DNA of 64,000 bases from a bacterium (lineage in GTDB: Bacteria > Patescibacteriota > Microgenomatia > UBA1406 > GWC2-37-13). Positions 9,456 to 19,140 of this stretch are shown one piece after another. The stretch is taken from the NCBI GenBank assembly GCA_021789995.1, contig JAJYIQ010000001.1, positions 1 to 64,000 on the forward strand, read 5' to 3'. Position 1 is the stretch's first letter; each line of letters starts with the position of its first letter. The notes under the pieces were generated by a model. That model saw only the letters and a program-made list of their open reading frames with translations. It made no database searches and was not told the DNA's origin. Position numbers and translations under genes: made by a program.

Positions 9456-10128
9456 TCTTTCGCGGGTAGGCGGTATTGATTACCGCACTTTCCGATGATG
9501 ATTTCAATGAGAATTGAACCTTATTCATGATTGTTGCCAATTCATTAAATGACTGAGCGGTAAAATTGCTGCCCGGATTTTGGGTAGACGTGTCTTTTTG
9601 GTGATAAAACGCCAGATTGATTTTTATCGTTCCGGACATTTGCGGTGATAATTCAATGTTGTCGGAAGTAATCAGCCGGCCACCGCCGAAATTATAATTT
9701 TCCAAAAACTTCATGAAGGCGTTGCTATCCCCTGCTCCCTCAATAGTGATCTGCAGCTTATTGTTATTTGATGCATTTAGATTGACGGCATATGATGTTA
9801 TAATAAAACCGGTTTGCTGTGATAACTGGTCAAGCGAATAAATGATGGAGAAATAATCTTCGGTATCCGGAATAAGCGTTTTTAATAATTTGATATCGTC
9901 ATCCAAATTCTGTGTCCCGGCCAGGACGGAATTCAGTGCCGCCGTTTTATTTTGCAGATTATTAATATCGGTATTCAAGCGGTTGATTTTATCGGTATCC
10001 GTAATATTTTTAGTGATACTGATCGAGAATAAGAATAGAGTTAGCGCTAAAAATAAAATATCAGCGGCAAGATAAACCGCATTTTCCCGGATCAGGGTAA
10101 GGATATACGGACTAATTTTTATTTTCAT
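9442..10128 (-). CDS. Type IV pilus inner-membrane alignment protein, PilO-like
   Basis: 228 residues: one N-terminal membrane helix (AVYLAADILFLALTLFLFSI), a coiled-coil stretch and a ferredoxin-like periplasmic-type domain. The sequence is diverged and the assignment rests mainly on position: it follows pilM and pilN-like genes in the same operon, overlapping the latter by 17 bases. PilM-N-O link the cytoplasmic motor to the pilus. Confidence 0.7.
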   Translation of the reverse strand: MKIKISPYILTLIRENAVYLAADILFLALTLFLFSISITKNITDTDKINRLNTDINNLQNKTAALNSVLAGTQNLDDDIKLLKTLIPDTEDYFSIIYSLDQLSQQTGFIITSYAVNLNASNNNKLQITIEGAGDSNAFMKFLENYNFGGGRLITSDNIELSPQMSGTIKINLAFYHQKDTSTQNPGSNFTAQSFNELATIMNKVQFSLKSSSESAVINTAYPRKTNPF

Positions 10129-10696
10129 TGATGGGAACGAATTTGCCGGTAAAATTCAGATCGTAACTGCTTTTTTTATTCTCGTTACCGCCAATGGTGG
10201 TAAAGCTTTTCAGGGTAATATTTTCAAAATTCTTTAAAAAATTATCCGATTCTACAAAACGGAAGAAATTCATCAGTTCATCGAAATTACTGAAGGAAAC
10301 GGCGAATGTGACATCACGATCTTTACTGATGACAAACGATTTCAGGCTGGCTGTCTCGGTACTGGTCGCAATCGCCGACTGTAACAGATTATAATACGGA
10401 AGAGAATAGGCATCATTTTTCATGAAATTTTTTAAATCCTGGTATTTGTTTTCGACATAAATCAATTTTGCCTCATCCGTTTGGCGGCCTTGGGATGATA
10501 AAAGCAGTGTTTGCTTGGAAGCAAGCAGAGCATTAATTTTTGAATTATTCTGAAAACTTATCAAAAATAAATATGAAGCCGACAAAATAAATAATATCAC
10601 CATGACTACGGCGATAATCCGCGTTCCATAAAAATATCCTTCGTATTTCCGGTAATCTTCACGGTTGATAAGGAGATTGATCTTGGATTTTTTCAT
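10112..10696 (-). CDS. Type IV pilus assembly protein, PilN-like
   Basis: 194 residues. It begins with a short cytoplasmic tail (KKSKINLLINREDYRKYEGYFY, comparable to the PilN INLLP motif that docks into PilM), then one membrane helix (IIAVVMVILFILSASYLFLI) and a globular domain. Located between pilM (3 bases away) and the pilO-like gene. Confidence 0.75.
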   Translation of the reverse strand: MKKSKINLLINREDYRKYEGYFYGTRIIAVVMVILFILSASYLFLISFQNNSKINALLASKQTLLLSSQGRQTDEAKLIYVENKYQDLKNFMKNDAYSLPYYNLLQSAIATSTETASLKSFVISKDRDVTFAVSFSNFDELMNFFRFVESDNFLKNFENITLKSFTTIGGNENKKSSYDLNFTGKFVPINENKN

Positions 10697-10699
10697 GGT

Positions 10700-11710
10700 T
10701 CAGCGGAAATTGCCGCCGATGGCGGGAATGAATAGCGACAACTCATTTTTATGAGTTTCGACAAGGTTATTTTTTTGGCAGATGGTATAAGGATTGAGTA
10801 CTTTTGCCGGTATCGAGAGAGAACCGGTCAGATAGGCCGGCAATGACGGAAAGCGGAATGCTTCATTAATAAGAAATATCTGTTTTATTTGGGCGTGATT
10901 CTTTTCGCTGACCAAGGTGATGAATCGTCCCAACTCGGTCGAAAATTCATTAAGGATTGGTGCGATAATCGCATTTTGCTTGTCATAGACTTTTAAGGCT
11001 TCGATTGCCTTTTGAATGTCAGTATTGGCATTTATCTGAATTTCCTTGATAAACAGTTCATAGCCGATTTTAAAGTTATGGGTCTGGGTCAATAGAAGCA
11101 TTGTGGGATCGAAATAATATAAGGATGTTGAACGCCAGCCGATATTGGCGATGAGATATGCGCCTCCAGACGCCATCCCTAAAATTTTACCGCTTTCGGC
11201 GACAAACCGGGCCGAGGCGCTTAATTCGTTTTCGATCGAATCCGGCAACAAACCGGCACTTTCAATCAGTCTTTGTACTTTATCGACCAGTTTTTTAGGA
11301 GACGCGACCATCAGGACCAATAATTTTTTTTCTGTATTGAATTCCTGCAGGATCTCAATGTCGATATTGGTTTCGTCGATTGGCATGGGGATGAATTGGT
11401 CGGCCTGATATTTGATGGCGGAAATGAGCTCTTTTTCGTTGAGGAAGGGCATCAATAAAATCTGGCTATAAGTGAATGCGTCGGGAATGACAACACTGAC
11501 ATTCTTCTTGGTAATCTTCAAGCTGGTAACCAGTTTGCTGATTACTGCCGCTTCATCATGGATATTTTTTTCGTTGTCGGCGGCATAAAATGTCGTATCG
11601 GTATCGATATAGCCGATTGTATTAATATCGATGGCATTGCCGTTTTTTTTGGCATCAACGATTTTGACCAGGTTTTCACCAACGTCAAGACAAAAAAAGG
11701 AATCGGCCAT
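10700..11710 (-). CDS. pilM: Type IV pilus assembly protein PilM (actin-like ATPase)
   Basis: 336 residues with an FtsA/PilM-type actin fold: N-terminal FFCLDVGENLVKIVDA nucleotide-binding loop, the PFLNEKELISAIKYQADQFIP subdomain typical of PilM, and GGAYLIANIGWRSTSLYYFD as the second phosphate loop. It binds the cytoplasmic tail of PilN. A leaderless-type promoter lies directly upstream. Confidence 0.87.
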   Translation of the reverse strand: MADSFFCLDVGENLVKIVDAKKNGNAIDINTIGYIDTDTTFYAADNEKNIHDEAAVISKLVTSLKITKKNVSVVIPDAFTYSQILLMPFLNEKELISAIKYQADQFIPMPIDETNIDIEILQEFNTEKKLLVLMVASPKKLVDKVQRLIESAGLLPDSIENELSASARFVAESGKILGMASGGAYLIANIGWRSTSLYYFDPTMLLLTQTHNFKIGYELFIKEIQINANTDIQKAIEALKVYDKQNAIIAPILNEFSTELGRFITLVSEKNHAQIKQIFLINEAFRFPSLPAYLTGSLSIPAKVLNPYTICQKNNLVETHKNELSLFIPAIGGNFR

Positions 11711-11718
11711 ATAATTTC

Positions 11719-11747
11719 AATATAGAAGAAAGTAATTCAAATATCAA
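11719..11747 (-). promoter_or_regulatory. Promoter of pilM (leaderless geometry)
   Basis: TTGATA (11747-11742), 17-bp spacer, TATATT (11724-11719), then 8 bases to the pilM ATG at 11710. The -35 box overlaps the stop region of the upstream pilin gene, so pilM-N-O has its own promoter. Confidence 0.7.
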
Positions 11748-12304
11748 TAGCTCTTCATTTGGACGGCAGTTTGGTAATGTAATTTACCGGTTATATCTTC
11801 GGCTCTAGTCGAGGTCGTCGAATAGGCGACGTCATATTGAATATTAATGACAGGCGGTGAATAAGGATTGGTGCGGGTACAGGTCATGCTGAAACCGGTA
11901 ACGGTCACTTTTGTGGGATCGGTCAAATCGGCATTGGCGTTGAGCACCGACGATTGCGAAGCGATTTTGGAACTACTTCCATCGAATCCGAAAGTAGCGC
12001 CAGTATTATCATTCTTAAATCCGCCAACTTGAGCTGTTACTGGAAATGAAGGGGCAGTAGTAGCACATACTTCGGTGCTACTCTGGTAAGAGGTTAAAGT
12101 TTTGGTAGCATATCCCCTGATAAGATTTTCCATGACATTCATGGCATAATCCCCCTCCCTTTTTGCCTCGGTCAAATGCATGATTTTCGTCTGTTGCTGG
12201 AGAATCGTAAAAATAATCGCAAATAATGCCGGCAAAGCGAAAGCGATTGTGGCGACGACGACGACCATTTCAATAAAGGTAAAGCCGGATTTTTTTATTC
12301 CCAT
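11744..12304 (-). CDS. Pilin-like protein, PilW/GspJ-like minor pilin
   Basis: 186 residues with GFTFIEMVVVVATIAFALPALFAIIFTI at the N terminus. The motif ends in E-M, as in many minor pilins that prime fibre assembly, and a REGDYAMNVMENLIRG helix follows. It overlaps the PilV-like gene upstream by 10 bases and belongs to the run of six pilin-like genes 11744-14512. Confidence 0.8.
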   Translation of the reverse strand: MGIKKSGFTFIEMVVVVATIAFALPALFAIIFTILQQQTKIMHLTEAKREGDYAMNVMENLIRGYATKTLTSYQSSTEVCATTAPSFPVTAQVGGFKNDNTGATFGFDGSSSKIASQSSVLNANADLTDPTKVTVTGFSMTCTRTNPYSPPVINIQYDVAYSTTSTRAEDITGKLHYQTAVQMKSY

Positions 12305-12717
12305 AGTTGATAAACAGTGTTAATCGGTACGCTGTACTTGTTGCCGCCTTCGGACCAGGAAACGGTGATAGAAGCTTTCATTTGTGTCGTATCTCCGTCG
12401 ACTGTCGCTTGTCTGGTATAAATCGTTCCTGCAATCTGATCGGTAGCTGAGCATGCAGCGGGAGACGCTGGCCAATTTAGCGATTTAAAGCAATATGGAG
12501 TCGATGAGGCATAGTTAACGAACGTATTCCAATCTTCCTCTTTTTGGCTCGTTAACCAATTGGATAGCTCTTCGGCATAATGGGTAGCGATGATTTTATG
12601 TTCATTTACTTGCATATTCCTTAATGTCGCTGTCGTTACCGCCACGGCAACGACAAAAAATAGCGCCAGTACCGAGACGAAAATCAGGACTTCGATGAGG
12701 GAAAAACCGTTTTTCAT
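12295..12717 (-). CDS. Pilin-like protein, PilV/GspI-like minor pilin
   Basis: 140 residues, KNGFSLIEVLIFVSVLALFFVVAVAVTTATL, the GFSLIEVL form of the prepilin motif common in PilV/GspI-type minor pilins. Overlaps the neighbour at 12304 and is 2 bases from the GspH-like gene. Confidence 0.82.
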   Translation of the reverse strand: MKNGFSLIEVLIFVSVLALFFVVAVAVTTATLRNMQVNEHKIIATHYAEELSNWLTSQKEEDWNTFVNYASSTPYCFKSLNWPASPAACSATDQIAGTIYTRQATVDGDTTQMKASITVSWSEGGNKYSVPINTVYQLWE

Positions 12718-12719
12718 AA

Positions 12720-13229
12720 TCAGCAGCTTGTAAAAGTTTGGTCGTTCAGGCTGACCTTACCGGAATTATCGATGGTGATCTGCAGGCAATTTGGAGAATT
12801 AAAGGCTGTACTTTTCAAAGTCGGCGTAAACGGTAAACAACCGGTTGCTGACGTATCAAGGCCGGCGGCCAGTTGGCGGAATTTGATGCAGCCGGAGGAT
12901 TGGATAGTGACGGAAACGTTTGATTGGATAGTATATGTTGCAATGCTGGAACAAGTGCCGCCGCAACAGGCATTTATGCTATAGGAGTTGGGAGCGGTAA
13001 AATTGATTCTGTATCCCTCAAACCCCCCGTTACACGTACCGGGTGAATCGCCGGCTGCCGCCTTATTTTTGGCCAGTTCCAGGACGTCGACAATTTTTCT
13101 TGCTTCGGCTCTCAGTTGCTGCTGGGCGGTAAAATTGTTGTAATATGATAAAGATATTCCCAAAATAAGGGCCGTGACGCCGATAACAACGATTAGCTCG
13201 ATTAAGGTAAAACCGATTTTATTGTCCAT
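12720..13229 (-). CDS. Pilin-like protein, GspH/FimT-like
   Basis: 169 residues from MDNKIGFTLIELIVVIGVTALILG. The QQQLRAEARKIVDVLELAKNKAAAG block after the helix matches the GspH/FimT subgroup. The globular part holds several cysteine pairs. A longer frame to 13298 would put 23 unrelated residues before the leader and overlap the upstream pilin by 80 bases, so 13229 (overlap of 11) is preferred. Confidence 0.83.
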   Translation of the reverse strand: MDNKIGFTLIELIVVIGVTALILGISLSYYNNFTAQQQLRAEARKIVDVLELAKNKAAAGDSPGTCNGGFEGYRINFTAPNSYSINACCGGTCSSIATYTIQSNVSVTIQSSGCIKFRQLAAGLDTSATGCLPFTPTLKSTAFNSPNCLQITIDNSGKVSLNDQTFTSC

Positions 13230-13623
13230 AGGGTCCGACGCAGTAATTGCAGTTGGCGCCGCATTGGCCGGCAAAACAGGAGTTGCCGCCGGCTTCAAGT
13301 TGTGCCGCTACCGTATAAGTTGTTCCGTCACTCGTATAATAATAACTGTTAGTAGGGTTTTTCGGATCAGAAGGTAGAGTCTTGATATATATTGTTCCTG
13401 ACGTTAAAACATTGAGGGTGGACCAACCGCTACCGATTGGATAAGTCGAGTTATTGCTTCGATACATTTCCAAAGCAGCTCTGACATTTTCCATATCGGC
13501 TTTCCGTTTTGAGTCGCGCGACTGCTTCATGAATTGGGAATAGGAAGCGGCGCCAACAGCCGCTAAAAGACCGATGATTGTCGCGACAACCAAAATTTCG
13601 ATCAGGGTAAATGCTTTTTTCAT
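13219..13623 (-). CDS. Type IV pilin-like protein
   Basis: 134 residues: KKAFTLIEILVVATIIGLLAAVG followed by the DSKRKADMENVRAALEMYRSNNSTYP module shared by CPR major-type pilins, ending in a four-cysteine tail (CFAGQCGANCNYC). A member of the six-gene pilin series. Confidence 0.87.
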   Translation of the reverse strand: MKKAFTLIEILVVATIIGLLAAVGAASYSQFMKQSRDSKRKADMENVRAALEMYRSNNSTYPIGSGWSTLNVLTSGTIYIKTLPSDPKNPTNSYYYTSDGTTYTVAAQLEAGGNSCFAGQCGANCNYCVGPYGQ

Positions 13624-13629
13624 ATCAGA

Positions 13630-14016
13630 CTATTGTTGATTATTAACGACAAAAGTTGAGCCGTTTTCCAAAGTTGCGGAAATGCTGTAAGTATTATTGA
13701 CTGTATCCGATGATGCGGCATAAACATAAGGACTGCTGTTGACAGGATCCGTAATAGAAAAATTGGTGCATCCGCCTGGGACAGAAGACATTGTAATAGT
13801 GCCGGACGTGGTAATAGCCGGATACCGATAAACATTGGTTGTATTGGTCGCATAACACTGTTCCATCATTTTTTGGGCCGCATCCAGATCTCCTTTTCTC
13901 TTGGCATCCCGTGCCTTTTTCTGGGCGGTCGAATAAGAAACCGTACCGATAGCAACAAGAATGGAAATAATACCGATAACTACTAACATTTCCAAAAGCG
14001 TAAAAGCTTTTCTCAT
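13630..14016 (-). CDS. Type IV pilin-like protein
   Basis: 128 residues: RKAFTLLEMLVVIGIISILVAIG, then KARDAKRKGDLDAAQKMMEQCYATN. Same module as its neighbours, with a short beta-rich globular domain. Separated from the flanking pilins by 4-6 bases. Confidence 0.87.
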   Translation of the reverse strand: MRKAFTLLEMLVVIGIISILVAIGTVSYSTAQKKARDAKRKGDLDAAQKMMEQCYATNTTNVYRYPAITTSGTITMSSVPGGCTNFSITDPVNSSPYVYAASSDTVNNTYSISATLENGSTFVVNNQQ

Positions 14017-14020
14017 ATTT

Positions 14021-14512
14021 TTATGGTTGGGTAACTATATAACATTTTTTTGACGTACTGCAACCGCTGTCGTAACTGCAGGCGGTACAAGTCGAACTGC
14101 CGTCCGGATCGGCTTTGTTTTCCAGACAGGCGCAAACAGTATAGATGAGCGTTCCCGTAGTGTGCGTGTAGGTATAATATTCGCCGGAACTGGGCGGGAT
14201 AGGAAACTTGCTCATATAAATGGTATCGCCGCTGGCGCAACTGCTTTTCAAATAAGGCGAAGTCGAGTTGAAACAGTAACCATCGGTAGGTAAAGTAGAA
14301 CCAATCACCGTCGGGTCAGGATAATCCTCCGGCGTCTGGTCCTGTTTGTACATTTCGAAGGCTTTCTGTATCTGTTTTAAGTCGCTTTTCCGCTGGGTGT
14401 CGCGGGCGCGCTCGCGTGCGCCCATGAAATTGGGCACCAGCATCGCCGATAGCATGCCGATAATGGCGATGACGATAAGAAGTTCAATGAGGGTAAATCC
14501 TTTTTTCATCAC
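14021..14512 (-). CDS. Type IV pilin-like protein
   Basis: 163 residues: [55 protein letters not shown], then a cysteine-rich C terminus. First gene of the pilin series on the minus strand; the holB-like gene ends only 1 base upstream of it. Confidence 0.87.
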   Translation of the reverse strand: MMKKGFTLIELLIVIAIIGMLSAMLVPNFMGARERARDTQRKSDLKQIQKAFEMYKQDQTPEDYPDPTVIGSTLPTDGYCFNSTSPYLKSSCASGDTIYMSKFPIPPSSGEYYTYTHTTGTLIYTVCACLENKADPDGSSTCTACSYDSGCSTSKKCYIVTQP

Positions 14513-14513
14513 T

Positions 14514-15113
14514 TTACTTTATGCTATAGTGTTTGCAGATAAAAATCAAGAGGTGATCTATTGCCAGCTGTTGATTAAGGTTATTGTTTTCCAACAGGCT
14601 TTGAACACGCAGTAATTCCTTAAGGATTTCCACCGCTTTTTTGTCGGTCGGTAGCCGGGTTCGAAAGAAAAATACTAATTGATCAATGTCTGCCGGAAAT
14701 AACATGAATTGTTTTCCCTCGATCAACTGCTGCAATTGTTTTTTTATAGTTTCATCGGGTGTTATTTTTGCCTGATCGAGTTTGACGATATGGGCGCGGG
14801 AAACAATCGTCGGTAGCAAGCCATATGCCGATTTGGTAGTCAAAACAAACAGGGTTTTCTCCGGCGGTTCCTCCAATAGCTTCAGGAAAGCGTTTTGCGC
14901 CTCGATTGACGAATGGTCAAAATCGGTTAAGACATAGATACGCAGCTCCAGGTGGAAGACAACGGTTTCTTTGATCAAAGATTTTATCTGGCCGATCGAG
15001 TACTCCGTTTTTTCCGGAAAAACGTCAATTACGACAGTCTTCCCGACTTTAAGAGTTTGGATGTATTTATCAACACTTCGCTTGTTAATGGTAATTAATA
15101 TTAGTGGGATCAT
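14514..15113 (-). CDS. DNA polymerase III delta-prime-like subunit (small HolB/DnaX-type protein)
   Basis: 199 residues from [13 protein letters not shown]. The stretch [26 protein letters not shown] and the following TIVSRAH are the classic clamp-loader sensor-1 region. No Walker A is visible before it and the protein is much shorter than HolB (about 330), so it is a minimal delta-prime-like subunit. It sits at the head of the pilin gene series. A frame extended to 15224 would overlap the divergent pilB start and is rejected. Confidence 0.75.
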   Translation of the reverse strand: MIPLILITINKRSVDKYIQTLKVGKTVVIDVFPEKTEYSIGQIKSLIKETVVFHLELRIYVLTDFDHSSIEAQNAFLKLLEEPPEKTLFVLTTKSAYGLLPTIVSRAHIVKLDQAKITPDETIKKQLQQLIEGKQFMLFPADIDQLVFFFRTRLPTDKKAVEILKELLRVQSLLENNNLNQQLAIDHLLIFICKHYSIK

Positions 15114-15153
15114 GTTGCATTTTCTTCCAGATCTGCCTATATTTAAATTATAC

Positions 15154-16869
15154 ATGAATATCCCTCCGAAATTATTACTCGACGAGCTAGTGCAGAGTGA
15201 AACGGTCGCCCGCGAAGACGCCAACCGTTACGAAGTGACCAGTTTGCAAAAAAACCTGCCGATCCAGGAATATCTCTATCAATTTACGAATATCAGCCGG
15301 ACAGCTATTCTCAAAGCGCTTGCCAAGATCCAAAAAACCGCTTTTGTCGATTTGACTGCTTCTCCGATCGATCCCCAGGCTGTTGGGTATATACCGGAAT
15401 CGATCGCCAGAAAATACAAGATAATACCGTACAAGTTCGATCCTAAAGACGATGTCATTTATCTGGGAACAACAGAACCGTTTAATACGGAAATAATCGA
15501 TTTTCTCGAAAAAAAAACCGGAAAAAGGATTGTTTTAAGTCTTGCCGACAGCGATGAAATAATAAAAAGTATCGCAATGGCGTATACACAGGGATTATCC
15601 CCGGAAGTAAAAGACGCCCTTAAGGAGTATAAATCGGAGTCAGCCACTAATACATTGGAAAAGATTGATGCCTCAATCCACGAAGCACCGATTGCTAAAA
15701 TCGTTTCAACAATTCTGGAATTTTCCATCAAAAGCCGGGCTTCCGATATCCATATCGAACCGATGGAAGCAAAAACTCAGGTGCGGTACCGGATAGACGG
15801 CATCCTGCAGGAAAAGCTCTCACTGCCGAAATCGATTCACGAAGCGTTAATTTCCCGAATTAAAATATTATCCGGCATGAAAATCGACGAAAAAAGGGTT
15901 CCCCAGGACGGCCGTTTTACCTTCCAACTAGCCGATGACATCGTCGATCTGCGGGTTTCATCCCTGCCGACAGTCCATGGTGAAAAAATCGTCATGCGTC
16001 TTTTAAAGAAGACCGGCGGTATCCCCAGTCTGTCTGATCTGGGATTAATGGGGCCGCAGCTTAAAGATTTGGAAGAGGCCATCACCAAACCGTACGGCAT
16101 CATTCTGGTGACTGGCCCGACCGGCAGCGGCAAGACGACGACATTATATTCCGTATTGTCGCGATTGAACAAACCGAGTGTCAACATTGTCACTTTGGAA
16201 GACCCGGTAGAATACCAAATGCCGGGAATCAATCAGGTGCAGATCAATCCCCAGGCTGGTTTGACGTTTGCAACAGGTTTGCGTGCATTTTTAAGACAGG
16301 ACCCGAATATTATTCTGGTCGGCGAGATCCGGGATACCGAAACGACACAACTTGCTATCCAGGCTGCCTTAACAGGCCATCTGGTTTTCTCCACTTTGCA
16401 CACCAATGATTCGGCAACCGCCATCCCCCGTCTGGTTGATTTGGGTGCGGAAACATTCCTAGTCGCTTCCGTATTAAATGCCGTTATGGCGCAAAGAATT
16501 TGCCGGAAAATTTGCCCCAACTGCAAAGTACAATACGAGGCGCCGGCCGCCGTCCAACAAAATATCAAAGAAGTACTGGGTCCTTTATTGCCGGCAATTT
16601 ACGCCAACGGAAAGCCGATGATGCTATTTAAAGGCCAGGGATGCGGCGAATGTAATAATACCGGGTATCTCGGCCGGATTGCCATTTTTGAAGTCTTGAA
16701 AATTACTTCAGTAATCAATAGAATGATTATACAGCAGTCACCGGCAAAAGATATCGAAAACCAGGGAAAAAAAGAAGGATTGATTGTTATGAAACAGGAT
16801 GGTTATCTTAAAGTTTTGGATGGTATTACAACCATCGAGGAAGTATTACGGGTGGCGGAAGTAGAATAA
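15154..16869 (+). CDS. pilB: Type IV pilus extension ATPase PilB (GspE family)
   Basis: 571 residues: an N-terminal MshEN/T2SSE_N domain (about 1-150), then the motor with Walker A GPTGSGKTT, Walker B ILVGEIRD, the His box (HLVFSTLHTNDS) and a C-terminal tetracysteine zinc site (CRKICPNC...CGEC). It drives pilin polymerisation. The start at 15154 is chosen over one at 14971, which lies inside the divergent holB-like gene. pilT follows after 2 bases. Confidence 0.95.
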   Translation: MNIPPKLLLDELVQSETVAREDANRYEVTSLQKNLPIQEYLYQFTNISRTAILKALAKIQKTAFVDLTASPIDPQAVGYIPESIARKYKIIPYKFDPKDDVIYLGTTEPFNTEIIDFLEKKTGKRIVLSLADSDEIIKSIAMAYTQGLSPEVKDALKEYKSESATNTLEKIDASIHEAPIAKIVSTILEFSIKSRASDIHIEPMEAKTQVRYRIDGILQEKLSLPKSIHEALISRIKILSGMKIDEKRVPQDGRFTFQLADDIVDLRVSSLPTVHGEKIVMRLLKKTGGIPSLSDLGLMGPQLKDLEEAITKPYGIILVTGPTGSGKTTTLYSVLSRLNKPSVNIVTLEDPVEYQMPGINQVQINPQAGLTFATGLRAFLRQDPNIILVGEIRDTETTQLAIQAALTGHLVFSTLHTNDSATAIPRLVDLGAETFLVASVLNAVMAQRICRKICPNCKVQYEAPAAVQQNIKEVLGPLLPAIYANGKPMMLFKGQGCGECNNTGYLGRIAIFEVLKITSVINRMIIQQSPAKDIENQGKKEGLIVMKQDGYLKVLDGITTIEEVLRVAEVE

Positions 16870-16871
16870 TT

Positions 16872-17924
16872 ATGGATATATTTAAATTGCTACAACTTGC
16901 GATTGAGAAACAAGCTTCGGACTTGCATATCGTACCGGACTATTATCCAACCATGCGGATTAACGGCGAATTGTACCAGATGTCGACCCTGCCTTTAATT
17001 ACCAAAGAATCGGCCGAAGCAATGGCTTTTGCTATCGTTAGTAACGAACAGAAAGAAAACCTTCTGTCCAACCGCGAGATCGATTTGGGCTACGGTTATC
17101 AGGATTATCGTTTTCGCGTTAATATTTATTTTGCCAAAGATGTTATTAATATCAGTATGCGGACGATTCCCAAATATATTAAAACCTTGGAACAATTGGG
17201 ATTGCCTTCATATTTGCACAACTGCGTCAATTACCGTCAGGGCCTGATCCTTTTAACCGGTCCGACCGGCGAAGGCAAGTCAACGACACTCGCCTCCATC
17301 ATTAACGAAATAAATAGCAAATATGCCCGGCATGTCGTTACCATCGAAGACCCGATCGAATATACTTTTCCCAGAGCGAAATCGGTTATTTCTCAAAGAC
17401 AACTTCACGACGATACTCATTCATGGAATATTGCTCTAAAATCCGCCTTACGTGAAGATCCCGACGTCATCATGGTCGGTGAAATGCGCGATTACGAAAC
17501 TATCCAATTGGTGTTGACTGCCGCAGAAACCGGCCATCTGGTATTTTCCACTCTCCATACCAATTCTACCCCCGAAACGATCGACCGGATGATCGATATT
17601 TTTCCGCCCAATTTTCAAAGCCAGGTCAAAAATCAGTTGGCCGCCGTCCTGAAAATCGTGGTTTCACAGCGATTATTGCCCAAAGTCGGCGATATCAAAA
17701 GGATTCCGGCGGTGGAAATATTGATTAATACGGCGGCAGTGGCAGCAGCGATCCGCGACGGTAAAACATATCTTATCAATAATATGCTGGAAACCTCGGA
17801 AAACGAAGATATGATCCTTTTTGAAAAGAATATCTTAAGTCTGTATCAGCAGGGAGTAATTTCCAGAGAAACCGCCTTTTCCTACGCTATAAGGCCGAAA
17901 GAACTCGAAAAGTTCATTAAATGA
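16872..17924 (+). CDS. pilT: Type IV pilus retraction ATPase PilT
   Basis: 350 residues, the usual PilT size: MDIFKLLQLAIEKQASDLHIVPDYYPTMRINGEL N-terminal PAS-like part, Walker A GPTGEGKST (Glu in place of Ser in the usual GPTGSGKS), Walker B VIMVGEMRD, His box HLVFSTLHTNS. It disassembles pili for twitching or DNA uptake. Between pilB and pilC in one operon. Confidence 0.93.
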   Translation: MDIFKLLQLAIEKQASDLHIVPDYYPTMRINGELYQMSTLPLITKESAEAMAFAIVSNEQKENLLSNREIDLGYGYQDYRFRVNIYFAKDVINISMRTIPKYIKTLEQLGLPSYLHNCVNYRQGLILLTGPTGEGKSTTLASIINEINSKYARHVVTIEDPIEYTFPRAKSVISQRQLHDDTHSWNIALKSALREDPDVIMVGEMRDYETIQLVLTAAETGHLVFSTLHTNSTPETIDRMIDIFPPNFQSQVKNQLAAVLKIVVSQRLLPKVGDIKRIPAVEILINTAAVAAAIRDGKTYLINNMLETSENEDMILFEKNILSLYQQGVISRETAFSYAIRPKELEKFIK

Positions 17925-17930
17925 AACCCA

Positions 17931-19133
17931 ATGGAATTTCAATACAAGGCCCTAAAAGATAATAAGATAATACGGAAGAATATTGAGGCGGAATCGGTTG
18001 ACGAAGTGGTCGCATACCTGCGAAGTAACGGCTATTTTCCGATTGGCATCAAATCAGTCAGAAAAACCGAATCGGGGGCGTTGAGTAAATTTTTTAATAA
18101 GGTATCTTTTAATGACATAGTTGATTTTACCCGGCAAATTGCCATTATGCTCAATGCCGGTCTGACCCTCGTTGACTCGTTGGAAATATTGAAAAAGCAA
18201 AGCGCGAAAGACAGTGTCAAAAAGTTACTGGAAGATATCGATAACGAGATAAAGGCCGGTAATTCTTTTTCATCGGCTCTGAGAAAATATCCACAAAATT
18301 TTTCCAATCTGTATATTTCGCTGGTCAAATCGGGTGAAGCCTCCGGTAAATTGGGTGAAATCCTGCTACGGCTATCGGACAATTTGGAAAAAGAACGGGA
18401 ATTCAAAGGCAAGCTGAAAGGGGCAATGATTTATCCCATAATCGTCATTATCGCCATGGTCGGTGTCATGTTCATCATGATTACTTTCGTTATACCGAAA
18501 CTGCTTGATTTGTATAAACAGTTTAATGTCCAATTACCGATAACGACGCAAATTCTGATGGCTGTTTCGTCCTTCAGCGTGCATTTCTGGCCGCTTATTA
18601 TTGCAGCGATTTTCGGCGGCAGTTATTTTATGCAGCAGTATTTGAAAACGAAAACCGGTAAATTCACCCGGGATACATTGCTGCTTAAAATACCGATTAT
18701 AAATAATGTCATCCGGGTTTCGGCATTGGTTGATTCGACGCGCACGTTGGCAATATTGATCGGCTCCGGCGTCTCTATTCTGGACGGATTAGGCATTATT
18801 ATTGAAACGACGGACAATGTCATTTTCCAAAATGCATTTATTGAAATCAAGCGGAAAGTTGAAAAAGGCCAATCGCTCGGAGTATCGCTGGAGCAGGCGG
18901 AAATATTTCCGCCGATTTTAGTCCAAATGGCAATGGTCGGCGAGCAGACCGGCCACCTTGACGATACGCTGATGCGTTTGTCAAAATATTTTGAAATGGA
19001 ATCGGAAATGGCGATTAAAGCAATGACGGCGATGATTGAGCCGTTGATATTGGTAGTGCTTGGTCTTGGTGTTGGTTTCCTTGTTTTATCGGTAATTACG
19101 CCGATATATAATTTGACGAATTCGTTCCAGTAA
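17931..19133 (+). CDS. pilC: Type IV pilus inner-membrane platform protein PilC
   Basis: 400 residues with two T2SSF domains, each ending in membrane helices (GAMIYPIIVIIAMVGVMFIM; PLILVVLGLGVGFLVLSVI). The conserved FTRQIAIMLNAGLTLVDSLEIL and VKSGEASGKLGEIL motifs of both repeats are clear. Last gene of pilB-T-C; converges with recG. Confidence 0.94.
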   Translation: MEFQYKALKDNKIIRKNIEAESVDEVVAYLRSNGYFPIGIKSVRKTESGALSKFFNKVSFNDIVDFTRQIAIMLNAGLTLVDSLEILKKQSAKDSVKKLLEDIDNEIKAGNSFSSALRKYPQNFSNLYISLVKSGEASGKLGEILLRLSDNLEKEREFKGKLKGAMIYPIIVIIAMVGVMFIMITFVIPKLLDLYKQFNVQLPITTQILMAVSSFSVHFWPLIIAAIFGGSYFMQQYLKTKTGKFTRDTLLLKIPIINNVIRVSALVDSTRTLAILIGSGVSILDGLGIIIETTDNVIFQNAFIEIKRKVEKGQSLGVSLEQAEIFPPILVQMAMVGEQTGHLDDTLMRLSKYFEMESEMAIKAMTAMIEPLILVVLGLGVGFLVLSVITPIYNLTNSFQ

Positions 19134-19140
19134 TAACCGA

